Shown here: positions 1-13,845 of the stretch, one piece after another | Numbering within the stretch: the stretch's first letter is position 1 | Layout: each line of letters starts with the position of its first letter | NCBI GenBank assembly: GCA_003254925.1 | Contig: QANZ01016182.1 | Span: 8,039-72,038 of the forward strand | Direction: 5' to 3' | Length of the DNA: 64,000 bases | Source: Chamaecrista fasciculata | Lineage: Eukaryota > Streptophyta > Magnoliopsida > Fabales > Fabaceae | Translations under genes and position numbers: made by a program | Notes under the pieces: generated by a model | What the model was told of the DNA's origin: nothing | Seen by the model: only the letters and a program-made list of their open reading frames with translations | Databases searched by the model: none

Positions 1-930
1 TGTTTTTTTTTTTTTTTTTTATACTGGGTCAGATTTACGATTTTTTTTTTTGGATTTTGTTGTACTTTTGAACTTTAAAATTGTGTGTGATGAACTTGAA
101 ACTTGAGAGTTGACATGTTGAATTTGATTATTATGAGTTTATGACTTATGACATCTTGTTTAAGATGCATTTAGTCCATTTACTTACTTGAAAAAATAGT
201 TAGTCCATGATCTCTAGTTGTGGAGAGAAAAGTTATATTATTTGCATAAAGAGATGTATTTATTAATAGATTTAATGCATCTCTTATACCCAAAAAAAAA
301 TATAGAGGGTTTATAAATATATTAAAAATAATTATTTATTGCGTCATCCGGTCCGACCGATGGTTCGACCGATTCAATCGATCAGACCGTGAACCGAACA
401 CTTGTCCAAGTCTTTGTCCATTCGATTATGACAACACTGAATAATAGTATATTTCTGTATTCAACAGAAATATAATTAATGGTGGAAATGTACAAGCATA
501 AAAGACAAAGGCTGTTTTGAACTTTAGGAGGAAAGGGGAAAAGAACTCATTCCGTTGCTTTGTCCTTTTATTCTTTTGCCAACAAAATAAAAGGCTTTTC
601 GTGACGAATCTCTCTTTCTCTATTTGTATTTAAGTTTCACCAAAAGTATCTTTCGGTGCCAAACAGCCAATTTATGTCTCTTCGTTGGTGAAAACTCAAC
701 ACTAAATTTTATTTACAATTTTTACACCTACTGTTCAGGACAGTTATTTAACATTTAACATTTTCTAATGTGAATGTTCTACGTATTAATATTGTAAATA
801 TTTTAAAATAGTCTTAAAGTATAGTCACATGCTCACATAAATGGCTAAATTAAACTGTTGTTTAAAAAAATACAAGAAAAATCAAATTCGGCATTTTTTA
901 GCTCTAATAACTTGAATTTAGAGACTCGTT
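1..930. other. Intergenic AT-rich DNA
   Basis: No gene is supported here. The stretch starts with a T-run and contains a short GC-richer patch at about 340-420 with repeated 'tcgaccgat/gaccgtgaaccg' motifs. That pattern is typical of degraded plant transposon ends, but I cannot define its borders. Confidence 0.5.
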
Positions 931-1504
931 GGGATGACAACGGGTAGGGTACTTGGTGGTTTTGTCACTATTCATATCTGTATCTATATTTCTTCATCCT
1001 ATTCAATATTCATATTCTATAAATTAGTATATGTATTCGTATCCTATTCGATATCCGACGGGTACCCGAAATACTCGAAATATCCGAAAAAAGTATAAAT
1101 ATAGGATATGATATCCTATTTTATAAATTGAATATATCGGGTATCCGATATCCAATACTCACTAACTAAAATAAATAAATAAAATTATGATTTATTTATA
1201 TTTTAAATTTCTTTTTTAAAATAAAACAATTAAATATAAAGTAACTAAAAGTTGATTATATATAAAAAAATATAAATATAATTAAATAAGCTTAAATAAT
1301 TATATATAAGATATTAAATTGAATAAGTAATAGGGTATCAGATATCGGGTACCCTAACTAACCGTTCATTTCGGACGAATATAGGATATCCGAAGGTAAT
1401 ATCTATATCCGCCCAATATCCAAAAAATATTTAAATATGAGTAACTACTAACTATATTCATATGGACAGGTACCCTGAATACCCTAAAGAATTATCATCC
1501 CTAC
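931..1504. repeat. Inverted-repeat non-autonomous transposon-like element
   Basis: The left end reads GGGATGACAACGGGTAGGGT. The right end, read in reverse complement, is GGGATGATAATTCTTTAGGG, so the ends are related inverted repeats. The interior is AT-rich and carries mirrored motifs of the kind 'gggtacccgatatcc'. This looks like a widespread hAT-type plant MITE, but I could not find a convincing 8-bp target duplication, so the superfamily and exact borders are uncertain. Confidence 0.55.
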
Positions 1505-3600
1505 TCACGAGTCATGACATATATATGATAGTTGAATTTTTAAATATGAGTAACTATATTCATATACCTTGCGTGCCCGTAACTCAGTAAAAAAGAAGGG
1601 ATCAAATAATAATTTTTCTCTTATTATCAATTTTGTACTATAGTTTCAAAATGTGGACGACGAGAAAAGGGTGGAGCCATATAATATAAGATAAGTCTTC
1701 AACTCGAAATCCTCTTAAAAATTTAAATATTATACAAATATCAAACATGAATATATATATCCAATACGGTAAGATTCCATTTACAAAATCTTATAAAAAA
1801 GAAAAATTTCTCTTGAAGGACAATATCTTCAACAACAGTAATCTTACTAAATACTTCCACCATGTCTCCCTAAATATTGCTTGAGAATTATTTGATTTTG
1901 ACAAGTCCTAAATAAAACATATTTTCTATTGATTTGTTTTACTACCATTTTCTTCCAAAGGAAATAGTGGATTGAATTGAAGTGTTCTTCTTTCAAAAAT
2001 TTTTTTAGAGAAAATCTCTTGAAGTATGAATCTGTAAAGTATGTAAAATTATAAAATCTCAACCCTTCGCAACATGTCTCAAACTATTTAGATGGAGGAC
2101 TAAAATCATATACTTCACATATATTTTTTTTATAAAATATACTTCACATTACATATTCAAACTTTAGCAGAGAGATATATATATAAAAAAAAGGTATTTT
2201 TCATTGAGAAAACCAATAAACTGGGATCACATGGCTTGGTCATATATACTAGTGATCATTCATTTCACATAGTAACTAGTGAGGAAGAATAAATAAATAA
2301 TAGCGATAAAATAATAATAATAATAATGCACTTTTATGGTGTTGCAAATTTGAATTTTTACACTTATCAAGAGAGACGATATCTTAACTATGCTATAATT
2401 AAAAAAAACCAAAAACATCGTCCAAATTAACTTAAAATAAGAAAAAAAATTATGAACTCCATCAAAACCAGCAACATTCTCTAATGATCTTCTTAATAAT
2501 CAATATTAATTAAAAAGCTTGATAAACCTCAATATGTTTGGACACTTACAATCAGAACTCAAAAGGTTTCAAAGTCTTAATAAATAAAATAAAAAACCTA
2601 TATATATATATATATAAAAGTTCTTTGCCCTATATATAGACATAAAAAATAAGAAATAAACAAAGAAAAATCATCATTTATATTTAAGCAAAACATGGAT
2701 GATTTAACCTAAAACCAAACTAGGTGTCAATTTGAAATTTTGAATGGCACTATCCCCAAGCCCAAAAAAAAAGGCACTATGCATCTAGAGTGTAAGTAAT
2801 TTATTTTATTTTTTGTCTGAATAATATATGTATTGTTTAAAAGAAGGGTAAAATATAGGAAAGATACCTGTGGTTTGGCCTAATCTCATTTTTATGACGC
2901 GTGGTTTCAAAAATTGCACATTAGGTACCTGTGTGTTTCGCCGTTAAATAGAAGTAGTACTTGTGTAATTTTCCGTTAAATTTTTAAAAAAGAAATCATA
3001 TGAAAGAAAATACCATTGAACTAAAATATACTCTGTTTCAACAACTAATGTTTCCTTTCATAAAAAAAACATCATCTAATGTTTCCTTCTGCTTTCCATA
3101 TAAAGTACTTATCATTACTGAATTTTGCCTGTTAATTCTACTAATCCAGAACTTTTATTCACTATTTTGGTCAAGGCAAGATCATCTTTAGTCTCTCTTT
3201 GAGCAATTATTTATTGAGAAATTCTCTTTAAAAATCCAAACTTTTCTCATGCATATTTGTATAGTTAGCGAGTTATATCTCTCAATAGTTTAAATTTGTT
3301 ATTAGTAGATTATTATATCTTCAGGTTTATATATAACCGTTAAACATATTTGACACATTTTAAACTGTAATATAAATTTTGAGATAATCCAATTACAATA
3401 ATAAAAAAATTAAAGCTTTTGAGTTTTGAAAGCCTCAATTTTTCGAAAAATTACCCTACATCATAACGGAAGTAGGAAGAAGTTAATGCCACATTTGGAA
3501 ATTTAATAACTTTTGCTCACTAAATCCTCTATCATGACACTTTCCAGTTTACACTTTAATTTTTTTAAAATATAAGAAAAAGCAATTTAAAAGATAATCA
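1505..3600. other. Intergenic AT-rich DNA
   Basis: No gene is supported. Microsatellite-like runs of AT and ATA are present, for example near 2310 and 2600. A single arm of a 'tgtggtttggcc...ggtacctgtg' repeat lies at about 2845-2985, probably the remnant of a fold-back element. The short reading frames at 1847-2062 (-) and 3000-3191 (+) have no recognisable domain and AT-rich, low-complexity translations. Confidence 0.5.
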
Positions 3601-3874
3601 CTTTCTGGAGTTTGCCCACTTTCCCTTCCTTCCTCCGTTTTCATAGCTAAAGAAAGAGAAGCAAGAATGAAGAAACCGCTTCACTTGTAACGGAGACGCA
3701 AACACTGAAGAGTCTATAGTTTCCACTACGCCACTTCTTCTTCTTCCCCATTAATCCATCTTCAGTTTTCCCCTATATTTTCTCAATCACTAACACCCCA
3801 TTTCTTCTTATAGAATAAAGGCTTGATTTTGGGAATCAAATCCTCAAACAAAACTCCATTTTTTTGCACCCCTT

Positions 3875-3932
<58 letters not shown>

Positions 3933-4362
3933 NCTCTCTATAGTTATCTCTCTTTTTTTTGCTTGTCCTTTTCATAAACATTGCTACACCACACTCACTT
4001 CACTTGAAAAATGCTTTTGGTGTTTGTGTTGAATGTTGATGGCTTCACTTCAAAGTTCAATGCTTGTGCGTATCTGTGTTACTGCAAAATAGAGAGTACT
4101 TTATCTATGAGATATCTATGTGGGTAATACTATGCTTCGCACCCCTTTTCACATTTTGCATATTCCTTATTGAAAAAAGTGAGGATCTAGTAATATTGGG
4201 GTTAACTTTTCTTGCAAGTCCATTTCATGGGATATGCCTTTCCTTTGCTTCTTTGAGTTCTTTCCCATTTTACTTAGCTGTCAAGTTGAGTATAAACCCT
4301 ATCTATATATATAGATCAAATCTTCTGTGGGTTTTTTTTCTCTTCCCCCACAAATTCTGCAG
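3875..4362 (+). other. Probable 5'UTR intron of the GH3 gene
   Basis: A donor-like CTT|GTAAGC at 3875 and an acceptor-like TTCTGCAG|GTGG ending at 4362 lie just upstream of the start codon at 4389. Joining them would leave a short leader exon next to the ATG. The intron begins with a long CT microsatellite. This is inferred from splice-site look alone; no transcript evidence is available to me. Confidence 0.55.
3879..3939 (+). repeat. (CT)n microsatellite
   Basis: About 60 bp of pure CT dinucleotide, interrupted by one ambiguous base (N) at 3933. It starts a few bases after the putative 5'UTR intron donor of the GH3 gene. Long CT tracts are common in plant 5' leaders. The N suggests that the repeat length was not resolved in the assembly. 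Confidence 0.95.
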
Positions 4363-4388
4363 GTGGATTTTGAGCTGGGAAGTTCAAG

Positions 4389-7300
4389 ATGTCTAGGGAA
4401 TTTGGTTACTTGTTATTAGGGATCTTGTGGCTGTGTTGGTTATCATCAAATGGTGAAGCACAAGAAGAGTCCATGAAATACAAAGACCCCAAGGAACCAG
4501 TGGCCACTCGGGTTAAGGATTTACTGAGTAGGATGACTCTTGAGGAGAAGATTGGTCAGATGGTGCAAATTGATAGAAGTGTTGCCAATGCTGAAGTTAT
4601 GAGAACCTACTTCATTGGTGAGGATCCATTTTATAAGATTCTTGAATTCTGTTTATTAATAACCAAATAAATCCATCTTTTTTTTATGGTTACTCTGTTA
4701 TGTTTTCTCTGACCCTCTTATTTTGCTATACTATGTATAGCTGATTAATTAATTTATTATTTATGTGCTTCTTTTGTTATTATTAAATAAGTGGTGCTTC
4801 TAATAAAGGACATTCCAATCCCACTGTCAATGTGAGTACCTTGTTGGTAGGCCATAGTGATCCCAACTCATCTAAACTTCTTTCAAACTTTTAGTCTTTG
4901 GATTTACACTTCTTTGGCATCACTCCATGTCTTTCTTCTCTTCCCTTAAGTTGAAGAAAGTTAAGAAAATACCTAATTCATTTTTTGCCAACTCAAAATA
5001 ATTGTTACTTCACACATTTCATTTTTTTTTACCTTCCAGCTGTGTTGGTCGAAGAGGAAATCCTGAGAAAGAGGGAAAGTGTAGCTTTTATGCTATTTGT
5101 TGTTCACACACGATCATATTTGTTCACATTTTCATGTCTACGTGCATATCAACTTGTCTTATTGACTTTTGAATATATTGTCAAATTTCATTAAATATTT
5201 ATAAGGATGGAATTATATTACCATTAGTGAACAAAAAACTTGAGTCAGCTGTAATAAATGGGAAATAATGAATGATATATTTAGTTAAAACCATTGTCAA
5301 CTTCTGTTGCTTTTAAATTTGTGCAGGGAGTGTCTTGAGTGGTGGTGGTAGTGAACCTCTTCCAAAAGCTACTGCTGAAGATTGGGTTAATATGATTAAT
5401 GAGTTTCAGAAAGGGGCTCTGGCTAGTCGATTGGGCATACCAATGATGTATGGGATTGATGCTGTTCATGGACACAATAATGTCTATAATGCTACTATAT
5501 TTCCCCATAATGTTGGGCTTGGAGCTACCAGGCAAGTTCAAAATTCTGACCAATATCCTTCATTGTGGGGACATTTGACAATTTGTAATTTTGTTAGAAG
5601 AATCTTTTGAAGTCTTTCTATAATGATTATGACTCCATCATGCCTGTGCAAAAGTTACTAAGTAAAAAATATGTATGAGTAAATTAATAATTTGGTCTCT
5701 GAAAAATGACAAATGCCTCAATTTAGTCATTGAAAGATGAAATTATTCGAATTAGTTCCCGAAAGATACAATTTTAATCAATTTGATGCTTTTATTAAGG
5801 ATACCATCGAAATTTTGTGACATATTTGATGTAGTTTAAAATTTTGTTAAAATTACAATGGATGGTTGAGGTTAAAAATCATATTTGGTGTTAAATTTGA
5901 ATTCATGTTTTAGCAAAAGGACCAAATTTATTGTAATTGCATCTTCCAAGGACTAAATCTTATAATTTTATCTTTCAATGACTAAATTGAGACATATATC
6001 ATCTTTCACGGGCTAAATCATCAATTTACTCTATTTTTGTTTAGCCTCAGCCATTTAGTAGGAACGGTGTGTAATATAAATTTTTGTGAAATCATCTGGC
6101 TTAAAATCCCAAATGATCATAGTGCCATTATGTGTCCACTTTTTGTTATAGTTTATTAGTCTTTCTTATTCTATTTTTTTTTTTTTAATGATCAGAGACC
6201 CTGACCTAGCACATAGGATTGGTGCTGCAACTGCTCTTGAAGTCAGAGCTACAGGGATTCCTTATGTTTTTGCTCCTTGCATTGCGGTAAGTTAGGCTGA
6301 AGAATGATGAAGTTGTGGAAGAAAAAAAAAATCTTATTACACATTATATATATGTACCATTTTTTCCTTCTATAATTTTACTGATTTTTCTTGAAATTTG
6401 ACTTGTAGGTTTGTAGAGATCCAAGGTGGGGTCGATGTTACGAAAGCTATAGTGAGGATCCCATTGTTGTGCAAGAAATGACGTCAATAATTCCTGGTCT
6501 ACAAGGAGATGTACCTTCCACTTCCCGGAAAGGATTTCCATATGTTGGTGGCAAGTACGAACTTAGTGATATTAAGTCCTTTTCATTAAGTATGCATTTT
6601 AGTTATTCTATAGTAGCTTTGTAAAATTACCCCAGAGATCATGTTATATTGATATTAATGCCTAATCTGCTGGCTTTCCATCCAATAGAAACATGATACA
6701 ATCTGATGTATTTTGTTAATTTATCTTAGTTTTAAAAGTTATCCCCTCCCTCGATGACGTCCTTTGATATATTTTAATATAAAGAATTTTTATACATTTT
6801 ACTAAAGTGTTGGAATCAGTATTGCTTTCCTTCTGAATCTGTAGGCTTTTTTAATGCTTTATATATTTTTCCTCCCATCTTGGTAATCATACAGTAATGG
6901 AACTGATTTATACTGTCAACACTTCAATTGGTAATGAAGTGTGCTGATGCCCTTTGTCTTGGTCTTACACTCACACTGTCTAATTCTTGGTTAACTTGTA
7001 AGAGCAATGGTGCTGGTCATTCATATTTTACTCTACAAGTTGAAACCAAAAAAAAAAAAAATGAACAAATGAAAAAAGAATTGTGATCCTCTGATTAAGG
7101 TCTGTATACTTATTGATGTATATAATTTTTCAATTGTCCCTGGCCGTTAATCATCATTTAAATTATATTGTAGGACAAAAGTAGCGGCTTGTGCAAAGCA
7201 CTTTGTTGGAGATGGTGGAACGACAAAGGGTGTCAATGAGAACAACACACTGATTGACTGGCATGGGTTGCTTAGCATTCATATGCCTGCATATTCTGAT

Positions 7301-10300
7301 TCAATCCTTAAGGGGGTTGCTACTGTCATGGTTTCATACTCCAGTTGGAATGGAATGAAAATGCATGCGAATCGTGATCTAGTCTCTGGCTTCCTCAAGG
7401 ACACCCTCAAGTTTAAGGTGATTGATACTTTGTATTCATTCTTCTGTACATAATCAACCATCTGAAATACTGGTTATAAAAGCTGCTATCAAATGCTTTT
7501 ATTCACAGTAATGTTTATTTATTTTTAACTTTCTTGAACATTATATGAACTCATTGACACAGGAAATACATAGATAATGACTTGAATTGACACTAACATG
7601 GTTTGTGTGCATGTATGTGTGTCATACCTTTATGTGGAGGTGAGGCCTCACGCCTTTATGCGATCATATACTATTACTTGGTTGCCCTAATTTCAAATAA
7701 AAGTATAATAGCTATTTATTTTCAGCTTAACATATAGAGGCCTTCATTATTGATCATAATTTCTTTTTTCTGCTTTTGCAAGTCAGTTCCATCCAATAGT
7801 GGTTCAATTTCTGAAGTGTTCAATGTTTTGTCATCTCAACATAAAACAACTGTCTGGCATTTGACAATTGTTTGATGACCGCTCTAGCATATAATTAGTA
7901 TATACCATCTAGTAAGAAGCTTATAATTTTAAATGTGAAGTATCACTAGAGCTTTTCAGAATTATATATCTCTCAAAGGAAATGATTTTTGGTATCCTTG
8001 GGCATCGGTTTGGTATATATAATTGCTTTACTAAAGATTGCTGTTGAATGTAATGGTATCGAAAGCTTTGTATAATCGTCAGTTGCACGCACTGGGTTTA
8101 TTTGTGCTTTTCTGAAAGTGCAACATAAACCATTTTATTACTTATTGTTGAAGTAGGTCTATTATTTTATTGAATTATTGTAAAGCTTGTCTTTCGGCTT
8201 TGGCCTAAGAATATAAGGCCTTTCTTTATGCCCTATTAATGGCTTTCTTTATGCTGTGTTAACTGCCAATTTTAAGAAGACTTTGTTTTGCACAATAACA
8301 AAACCATTGTTCTCTTATTTTCCAGGGATTTGTCATCTCTGATTGGCAAGGTATTGACAAAATTACAACACCACCTGATTCAAACTACTCATATTCTGTC
8401 CAGGCTTCCATTAATGCTGGCATTGATATGGTTAGTATGTATTTTCTGCTCAAATTTCATGTATGATTGAGGAGAGATTGAATTTTTTTGCATGGATATA
8501 GCTTATGGACAATGCAATTTCTAGCAAACTGTAGGTTTATAAAATGTTTCATGTTGTTGGTTTTTGTAACAGGTGATGGTCCCATACAAATACAATGACT
8601 TCATTCAGGATCTTACACTATCAGTCAAGAACAATGTCATTCCAATGGAGCGTATCAATGATGCTGTTGAGAGAATTCTGCTTGTGAAGTTCACCATGGG
8701 TCTGTTTGAGAATCCTCTTGCTGATCTCAGCTTAGTCAATGAGCTCGGAAGCCAGGTGATACATTGTAATCATATCAACATGAAGGTGGATTGTCTGAGT
8801 ATTGAACTTGATTGGTTATTTAGTTAGAATAGTAGAAAGATATTAGAATAGTATAAATTAAATGGCTTTCCATTTCTTTTTTTAGTGATTAGAATATTCG
8901 TTACAGCATGCATGATGATAATATACCATAAGAAAGACGATACAAGAAGCATGATAATATTCTCTACATTACACAATTTCTTGGTATGTGAACTGAATAC
9001 CTTCGAATTGGAATATCTTACATTCAATCCATCAGATTATCAACAGTCAGATATTAAATTAACAATCACTTTACCTTAACATTTTCTAGCAACTTAGTTT
9101 TAATATTTATTTTCTAACTAAATATAATGACATATTTTCTTTGTCAATGACAATGTTACCTTGCTTCATTAAGTAGTATCGATGCCTCAAAGTTTGTTGA
9201 GAACTGAGCTGGTATTCAACTGTAATGGCATTCCTTGTTGCATGTAGCTTATTATATAATCTAACAAAGTTGAGGCAATGAAAATCATGACATATAAGAT
9301 CATGTTGTTTCACTAGGACCACAGGGACCTTGCAAGGGAAGCTGTGAGAAAATCGCTTGTCCTTCTTAAGAATGGCAAGAATGGAAGCGCTGCAATCCTT
9401 CCCCTTCCAAAGAAAGCCTCGAAAATCCTAGTAGCTGGTACTCATGCTGATAATTTGGGTTTTCAATGTGGTGGGTGGACAATCAAATGGCAAGGATTCA
9501 ATGGTAATGAAGACACAAGGGGTAAGTCTCACTTAGAAATTCGAATTATGCACAGCAAGGTCCTTATGTTGTTTTGTCACAGCTTATGTGTCTCAATCTA
9601 TTTTGTGTCTCTCTCTATCCATGATAAGATCTCAATCTTAATCACCTAAATCTTTAGTTGCTATGATGTGATCTGAATTACTTGAGCCAGATAACCTGTC
9701 CCTTAACATCATGGCAGTTTAGGTTCTACTTTAGTAAACATTTACCCTCTAATCACAAGTCTTAGTTGTTTCGACTTATTTCTGTTTTAATCTCTAATTC
9801 ATCTTTTGTGTTTTTTTTCTGTAATAGGTCCTATTCTTGTCCAAAGCTGATAAAAATAATCTATATAATTTCCTTTTTTCTTTTTTGCTCAAGGACTAAG
9901 CTATGCCTATAACAGAAACAAAGTGACAAGTTTCCTCTCCATGAACAGGAACAACTATTCTGAGTGCCATAAAGTTGGAAGTTGACCCGAGCACCGAAGT
10001 TGTCTATCGTGAGACCCCAGATAGCGAATTTGTTAAGTCCAGCAACTTTGAATATGCCATTGTTGCTGTTGGTGAGCCTCCTTATGCTGAGACTGCTGGG
10101 GACAGCTCAGCACTGACAATGACGGATCCTGGCCCAAATATTATCAACAATGTCTGTCAAAATGTTAAGTGTGTGGTTGTTGTCATTTCTGGCAGACCTC
10201 TTGTCATTGAACCATATATGTCATCTATAGATGCATTAGTAGCAGCCTGGTTACCAGGTACCGAGGGCCAGGGTGTGACGGATGTCCTTTTTGGTGACTA

Positions 10301-11061
10301 TGGATTCAGCGGTAAGCTTCCGAGGACATGGTTCAAATCTGTTGATCAACTACCAATGAATTTTGGCGATCCTCACTATGATCCACTTTTTCCTTTCGGT
10401 TTTGGACTTACAACTGAATCTGTCAAGGACCTTGTAGCAAGGTAAAATTTCATCTATATGTGTGTGTTTATGTGGTAAATCTTTGTGTTCATTAATGTAT
10501 TCTGTCTCTCTCCATGGTGCTTTATTTGTCACTTCTCCCATTTTCTTGTGACTTGTTTTTATTAAGGGCTTTGAGTTGCAACCACTTCTCCTTGTGGATT
10601 AAGCATATTTTAACTTGTCTAGACTCTAGAGTTTCACTCAATTTTTAATTTGGTTCCTATTACTTAAAAGCTTGAAATTAGATCCCTATAATAGAAAAAA
10701 GAAAATTAATTTGGTCCTTATCATTAAACATCTCTTAATTTGTTGCTAAATTCTATACATTTGACCAACCATGTATCATTTGAACATTTTGAATATGCAT
10801 CAATTTCCCAACTCACCCAGTCACTTAAACTTGGTGCACTCAGTTGACATTGTTGAATATGCAATTATTGATTTACAGTTTAACCTTTATTTTAGTGTAT
10901 GTTACTTTTGTGAGATATCACTGGTCAATGACAAACTTTTTTATACTTTTATGTTCAGATCAACTGGCTCAGCTGCTGCTGGTTTAAGGGCATCTATATT
11001 TCCCATTATGATGACACTTCTCATCAGCTTATTCTTAAGAGGTGTGTGGTCTTTCACTTGA
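4389..11061 (+). CDS. Glycoside hydrolase family 3 beta-glucosidase / exo-beta-glucanase
   Basis: Ten coding exons: 4389-4617, 5327-5531, 6196-6286, 6409-6554, 7174-7417, 8326-8430, 8573-8755, 9317-9521, 9949-10441, 10959-11061. They join in one frame to 667 residues, the usual size of plant exo-beta-glucanases of the barley ExoI type. The first 24 or so residues look like a secretion signal. The catalytic nucleophile sits in [11 protein letters not shown] (about Asp311), and the acid/base is probably the Glu of GEPPYAE (about Glu517). KHFVGDGGT is also family-typical. The C-terminal 16 residues are strongly hydrophobic, which could mean a GPI-anchor signal. Intron 2 uses a GC donor (ACCAG|GCAAGT). 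The last exon may instead be spliced at 11041 to 11609, giving an almost immediate stop and a slightly shorter tail. The expected role is release of glucose from cell-wall beta-glucans or glucosides in the apoplast. The family call is firm; the substrate is not. Confidence 0.93.
5675..6033. repeat. Fold-back MITE in GH3 intron 2
   Basis: The left arm (from GAGTAAATTAATAATTTGGT) and the right arm (in reverse complement AGAGTAAATTGATGATTTAG) are inverted copies over roughly 100 bp. Both include 'ctcaatttagtcattgaaagat'-like text. The element lies wholly inside intron 2 of the GH3 gene. No clean target duplication was found. Confidence 0.75.
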
Positions 11062-12249
11062 GCAACCTGAATACTATTGGTTAATTTTAGTGATTAAATA
11101 GTTCTATTGTTCAATTCAAGAATTAATGATTTCTCCCAAAAACTAGGGGAATTTATTTTGTTTTTCACCATGGGTTACATACTTAGATGTGACATATTTA
11201 TTTATTTTCTGCAAAACTTGTATAGATATTGTTGAAGATGAAATATATTTTCAACATATATAAAAAAAGGGTAGTTCTATGAAGAGGTTGGATAGCTTAA
11301 ACTATCAAATTCTCAACCATTAGATTTAACTTTTCCGGTCTTGAATTTTGTGTAATCTTTTTTTAATTTATAAAATATACCTAGCTCCCCAAAGTGTCAC
11401 CCTAATGTTGTCATGTTGCATTGAAACCGAAAAAGAAAAATAAACATCTTGTCAAAATGTAACATCTGGTCCATAGTGAAATATTTCTTTTTTCTTGGAT
11501 TTTTTGGGAAGAAAGTTCTATCCCCATAATGCCATTTAAGAAAGAGGTCTCAATTAAACATAAAAATAGTTTTATAATAATGTTTATTTTTTATCTTTTC
11601 TATGGTAGGTTAAGCACAAGTTATGGGACGTCATTGAAGCTGTGGCAGCCAGAGATCTGACATGAAATACCACTCAACCTCTTCATTTATTTTTGTATGA
11701 TTCATTGAATTAGGATCTGTCTATTATTCAGGGACAACTACTTTGAGTTCATTTTTTTAACTATTAAAAAACTTGCTCAATAGAAGTTAGTGAATTTGCA
11801 ATCAGTGGTTCAAATTTAGTATATATTTTGCTAATGAGCTTCATTTATGTGATTCTAAAGTCATTTTGGTATCAAAGTTTGGAAGCCGAAACTGTCAGGG
11901 AAAGAAATTAACAGGATTAATTGCCACAGTGACTGCTAATAATAATAAAAATGCAGCCTGAATAATAATTACACTATCACAGGAAAAACAGAATGTAAAG
12001 TTTTTTTTAAAAAAAATGTAAAATGTCTTGAGTTTGAATTTTTTCTTAATACGTTAGTGTATATTTTAAGCGATGCAAGGAGTCAATACAAAGTACAAAC
12101 TCTTGAAAACATCTTTTGTAAGTGGTGGAATTGGTCTATTAGTAAAAAATAAATTTAACTAAAATTAAAATTATATTTTATGTAGTTTTATTTATAATTA
12201 AATGGAAACTATGGTAGACCACTAGAGAGTAGAGACCCCTATACCTTGA
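11062..12249. other. GH3 3'UTR and intergenic DNA
   Basis: A possible 3'UTR exon starts at 11609 after the acceptor-like TATGGTAG. Beyond about 11700 I see only AT-rich DNA and no gene. Confidence 0.4.
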
Positions 12250-13845
12250 GTTTTTTTTGGCCAAAGAAACTGCATTAAAAACCAAAAGGGCCAAGCCCCA
12301 ACAACAAAGACAAGCACAAAAAGGAAACACAGGTCAGCAAAAAAGAAAGAAAACAAGACAGAAAAGCAAGATTAGCCAACACCAGCTCTTGCAGCAGAAA
12401 AAAAAATAAAACCAGAACAATCCTCAGACAAAATCTTAGCCAAAGAAGAAGGGGGTGAGGACACCCAACCAAAGGGGCACATCTTCAAAGCGGCTTTCCT
12501 AGCTACCCAATCAGCAGCATAGTTTGCTTGACGAGGAATATGAGAAAAAGAACAACCATCAACAGTCTTTAGCTTCTCCACAACATCAGAAATAATAGCA
12601 GCACACCTCCAATCTACTGTAGCACGTGAGCCATTAACTGCATCCACTAACTCCTTGCAATCTGATTCAATAAGAACATTACTAAGCTTCAAAGAATCAA
12701 TCATACAAACAGCATGAAACAAGGCCATAGCTTCAGCAGCAAAAGAAGATTGAACAGTAATGGCACTACAAAGACCATCAATCATGCTTCCCTCATGATT
12801 ACGAATCACAACACCTAAACCAGCAATTGATTGAGAAGAAAAAGCGCCATCAATGTTAATTTTTAAACAATTCATAGGGGGGGCTGCCCAACACAACTGA
12901 TTTTCAGGAGAAGAACCAGACACACACTGAGTTACCACAGAATTAGCAATCCAAAAATCATAAAACAAAGATTGTGCTCTCATACTAACATAATGAGGAT
13001 TGACAGGAGAATTTTGAAAGATGAAATCACATCTTTCCTTCCAAATCTCCCAACACAGCACCACAAACAAACCTTTGGCACAATCATCAACACCCTCATA
13101 GCTTGAAAACCAACCATCACACCAGTCTTCAAAGGAGATAAAACCAATTGGGTTTATTCTTAAAGAGAGCTGGCTTCCAAACCAAGTGGCTTTAGCCCAT
13201 TCACAAAAAATAAAGCATGTTCAATGGTCTCAGGCTCTTTAAGACAAATAGGACAAATATTATTAGAGGAACAATGTCTTTTTACCAATAAATCAGAAGT
13301 AGGTAGTGCCGCATTACAAGCTCTCCAAAGAAAATGGAGGACTTTAGGGGGAGCTCTAATTTTCCAGATAGCCTTCCACAGATCAGCTGGAACATTAGAA
13401 GAACAAGAGGGCCTGTCAACACAAATCACATCAGCAGATTTAAAAGAATGATACCCAGATTTCACAGAGAAGTCCCCATTTTTAGAGGAGCTCCAAACTA
13501 ATTTATCAGGGCGATCACAAACTGGTATTGGGATAGACTGAATAGCAGCAGCTTCATCCTCACTAAGCCACTGACGAATACCATTGAGATTCCATCTTCC
13601 AGTACAAATAATATCTCTAACTAGAAGTGAATCACATGCATTAGGACAAGAACTAAGCTTAAAACCAACAATTCCAAGTACCCACTTATCACCCCAAACT
13701 TTAATGCTATTACCATTCCCAACCTGCCAACATAGACCCTTAGACAAAGCATTTTTACCCTCCAAAAGGCTACTCCAAGCCCAGGAAGCGCGACAACCTT
13801 TCTTAGCATCCAAAAAATCACAAGAAGGAAAATAAATCCCTTGTG
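12250..13845 (-). mobile_element. 5'-truncated LINE (reverse-transcriptase C-terminus plus RNase H), one frameshift
   Basis: Read on the minus strand, the fragment begins at about 13845 (IYFPSCDFLDAKKG) and runs through the zf-RVT zinc-binding region (HCSSNNICPICLKEPETIEH). It then enters an RNase H-like domain with the acidic residues in place: NIDGAF, AEAMAL, ESDCKELVDA and NYAADWVAR. The coding frame is broken once near 13205, in a T-run after EHALFF; a shift of one base restores about 480 residues of uninterrupted LINE protein. The 3' end is followed by a short A-run (12250-12257). The endonuclease and most of the reverse transcriptase are missing, as expected from incomplete reverse transcription. 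It is a dead copy of the L1-like plant clade. No target duplication was found. Confidence 0.88.

Noticed and set aside
4064..4396. 110-residue reading frame overlapping the GH3 start
   Set aside because: It lies in the probable 5'UTR intron, overlaps the ATG of the GH3 gene in another frame, and has no domain.
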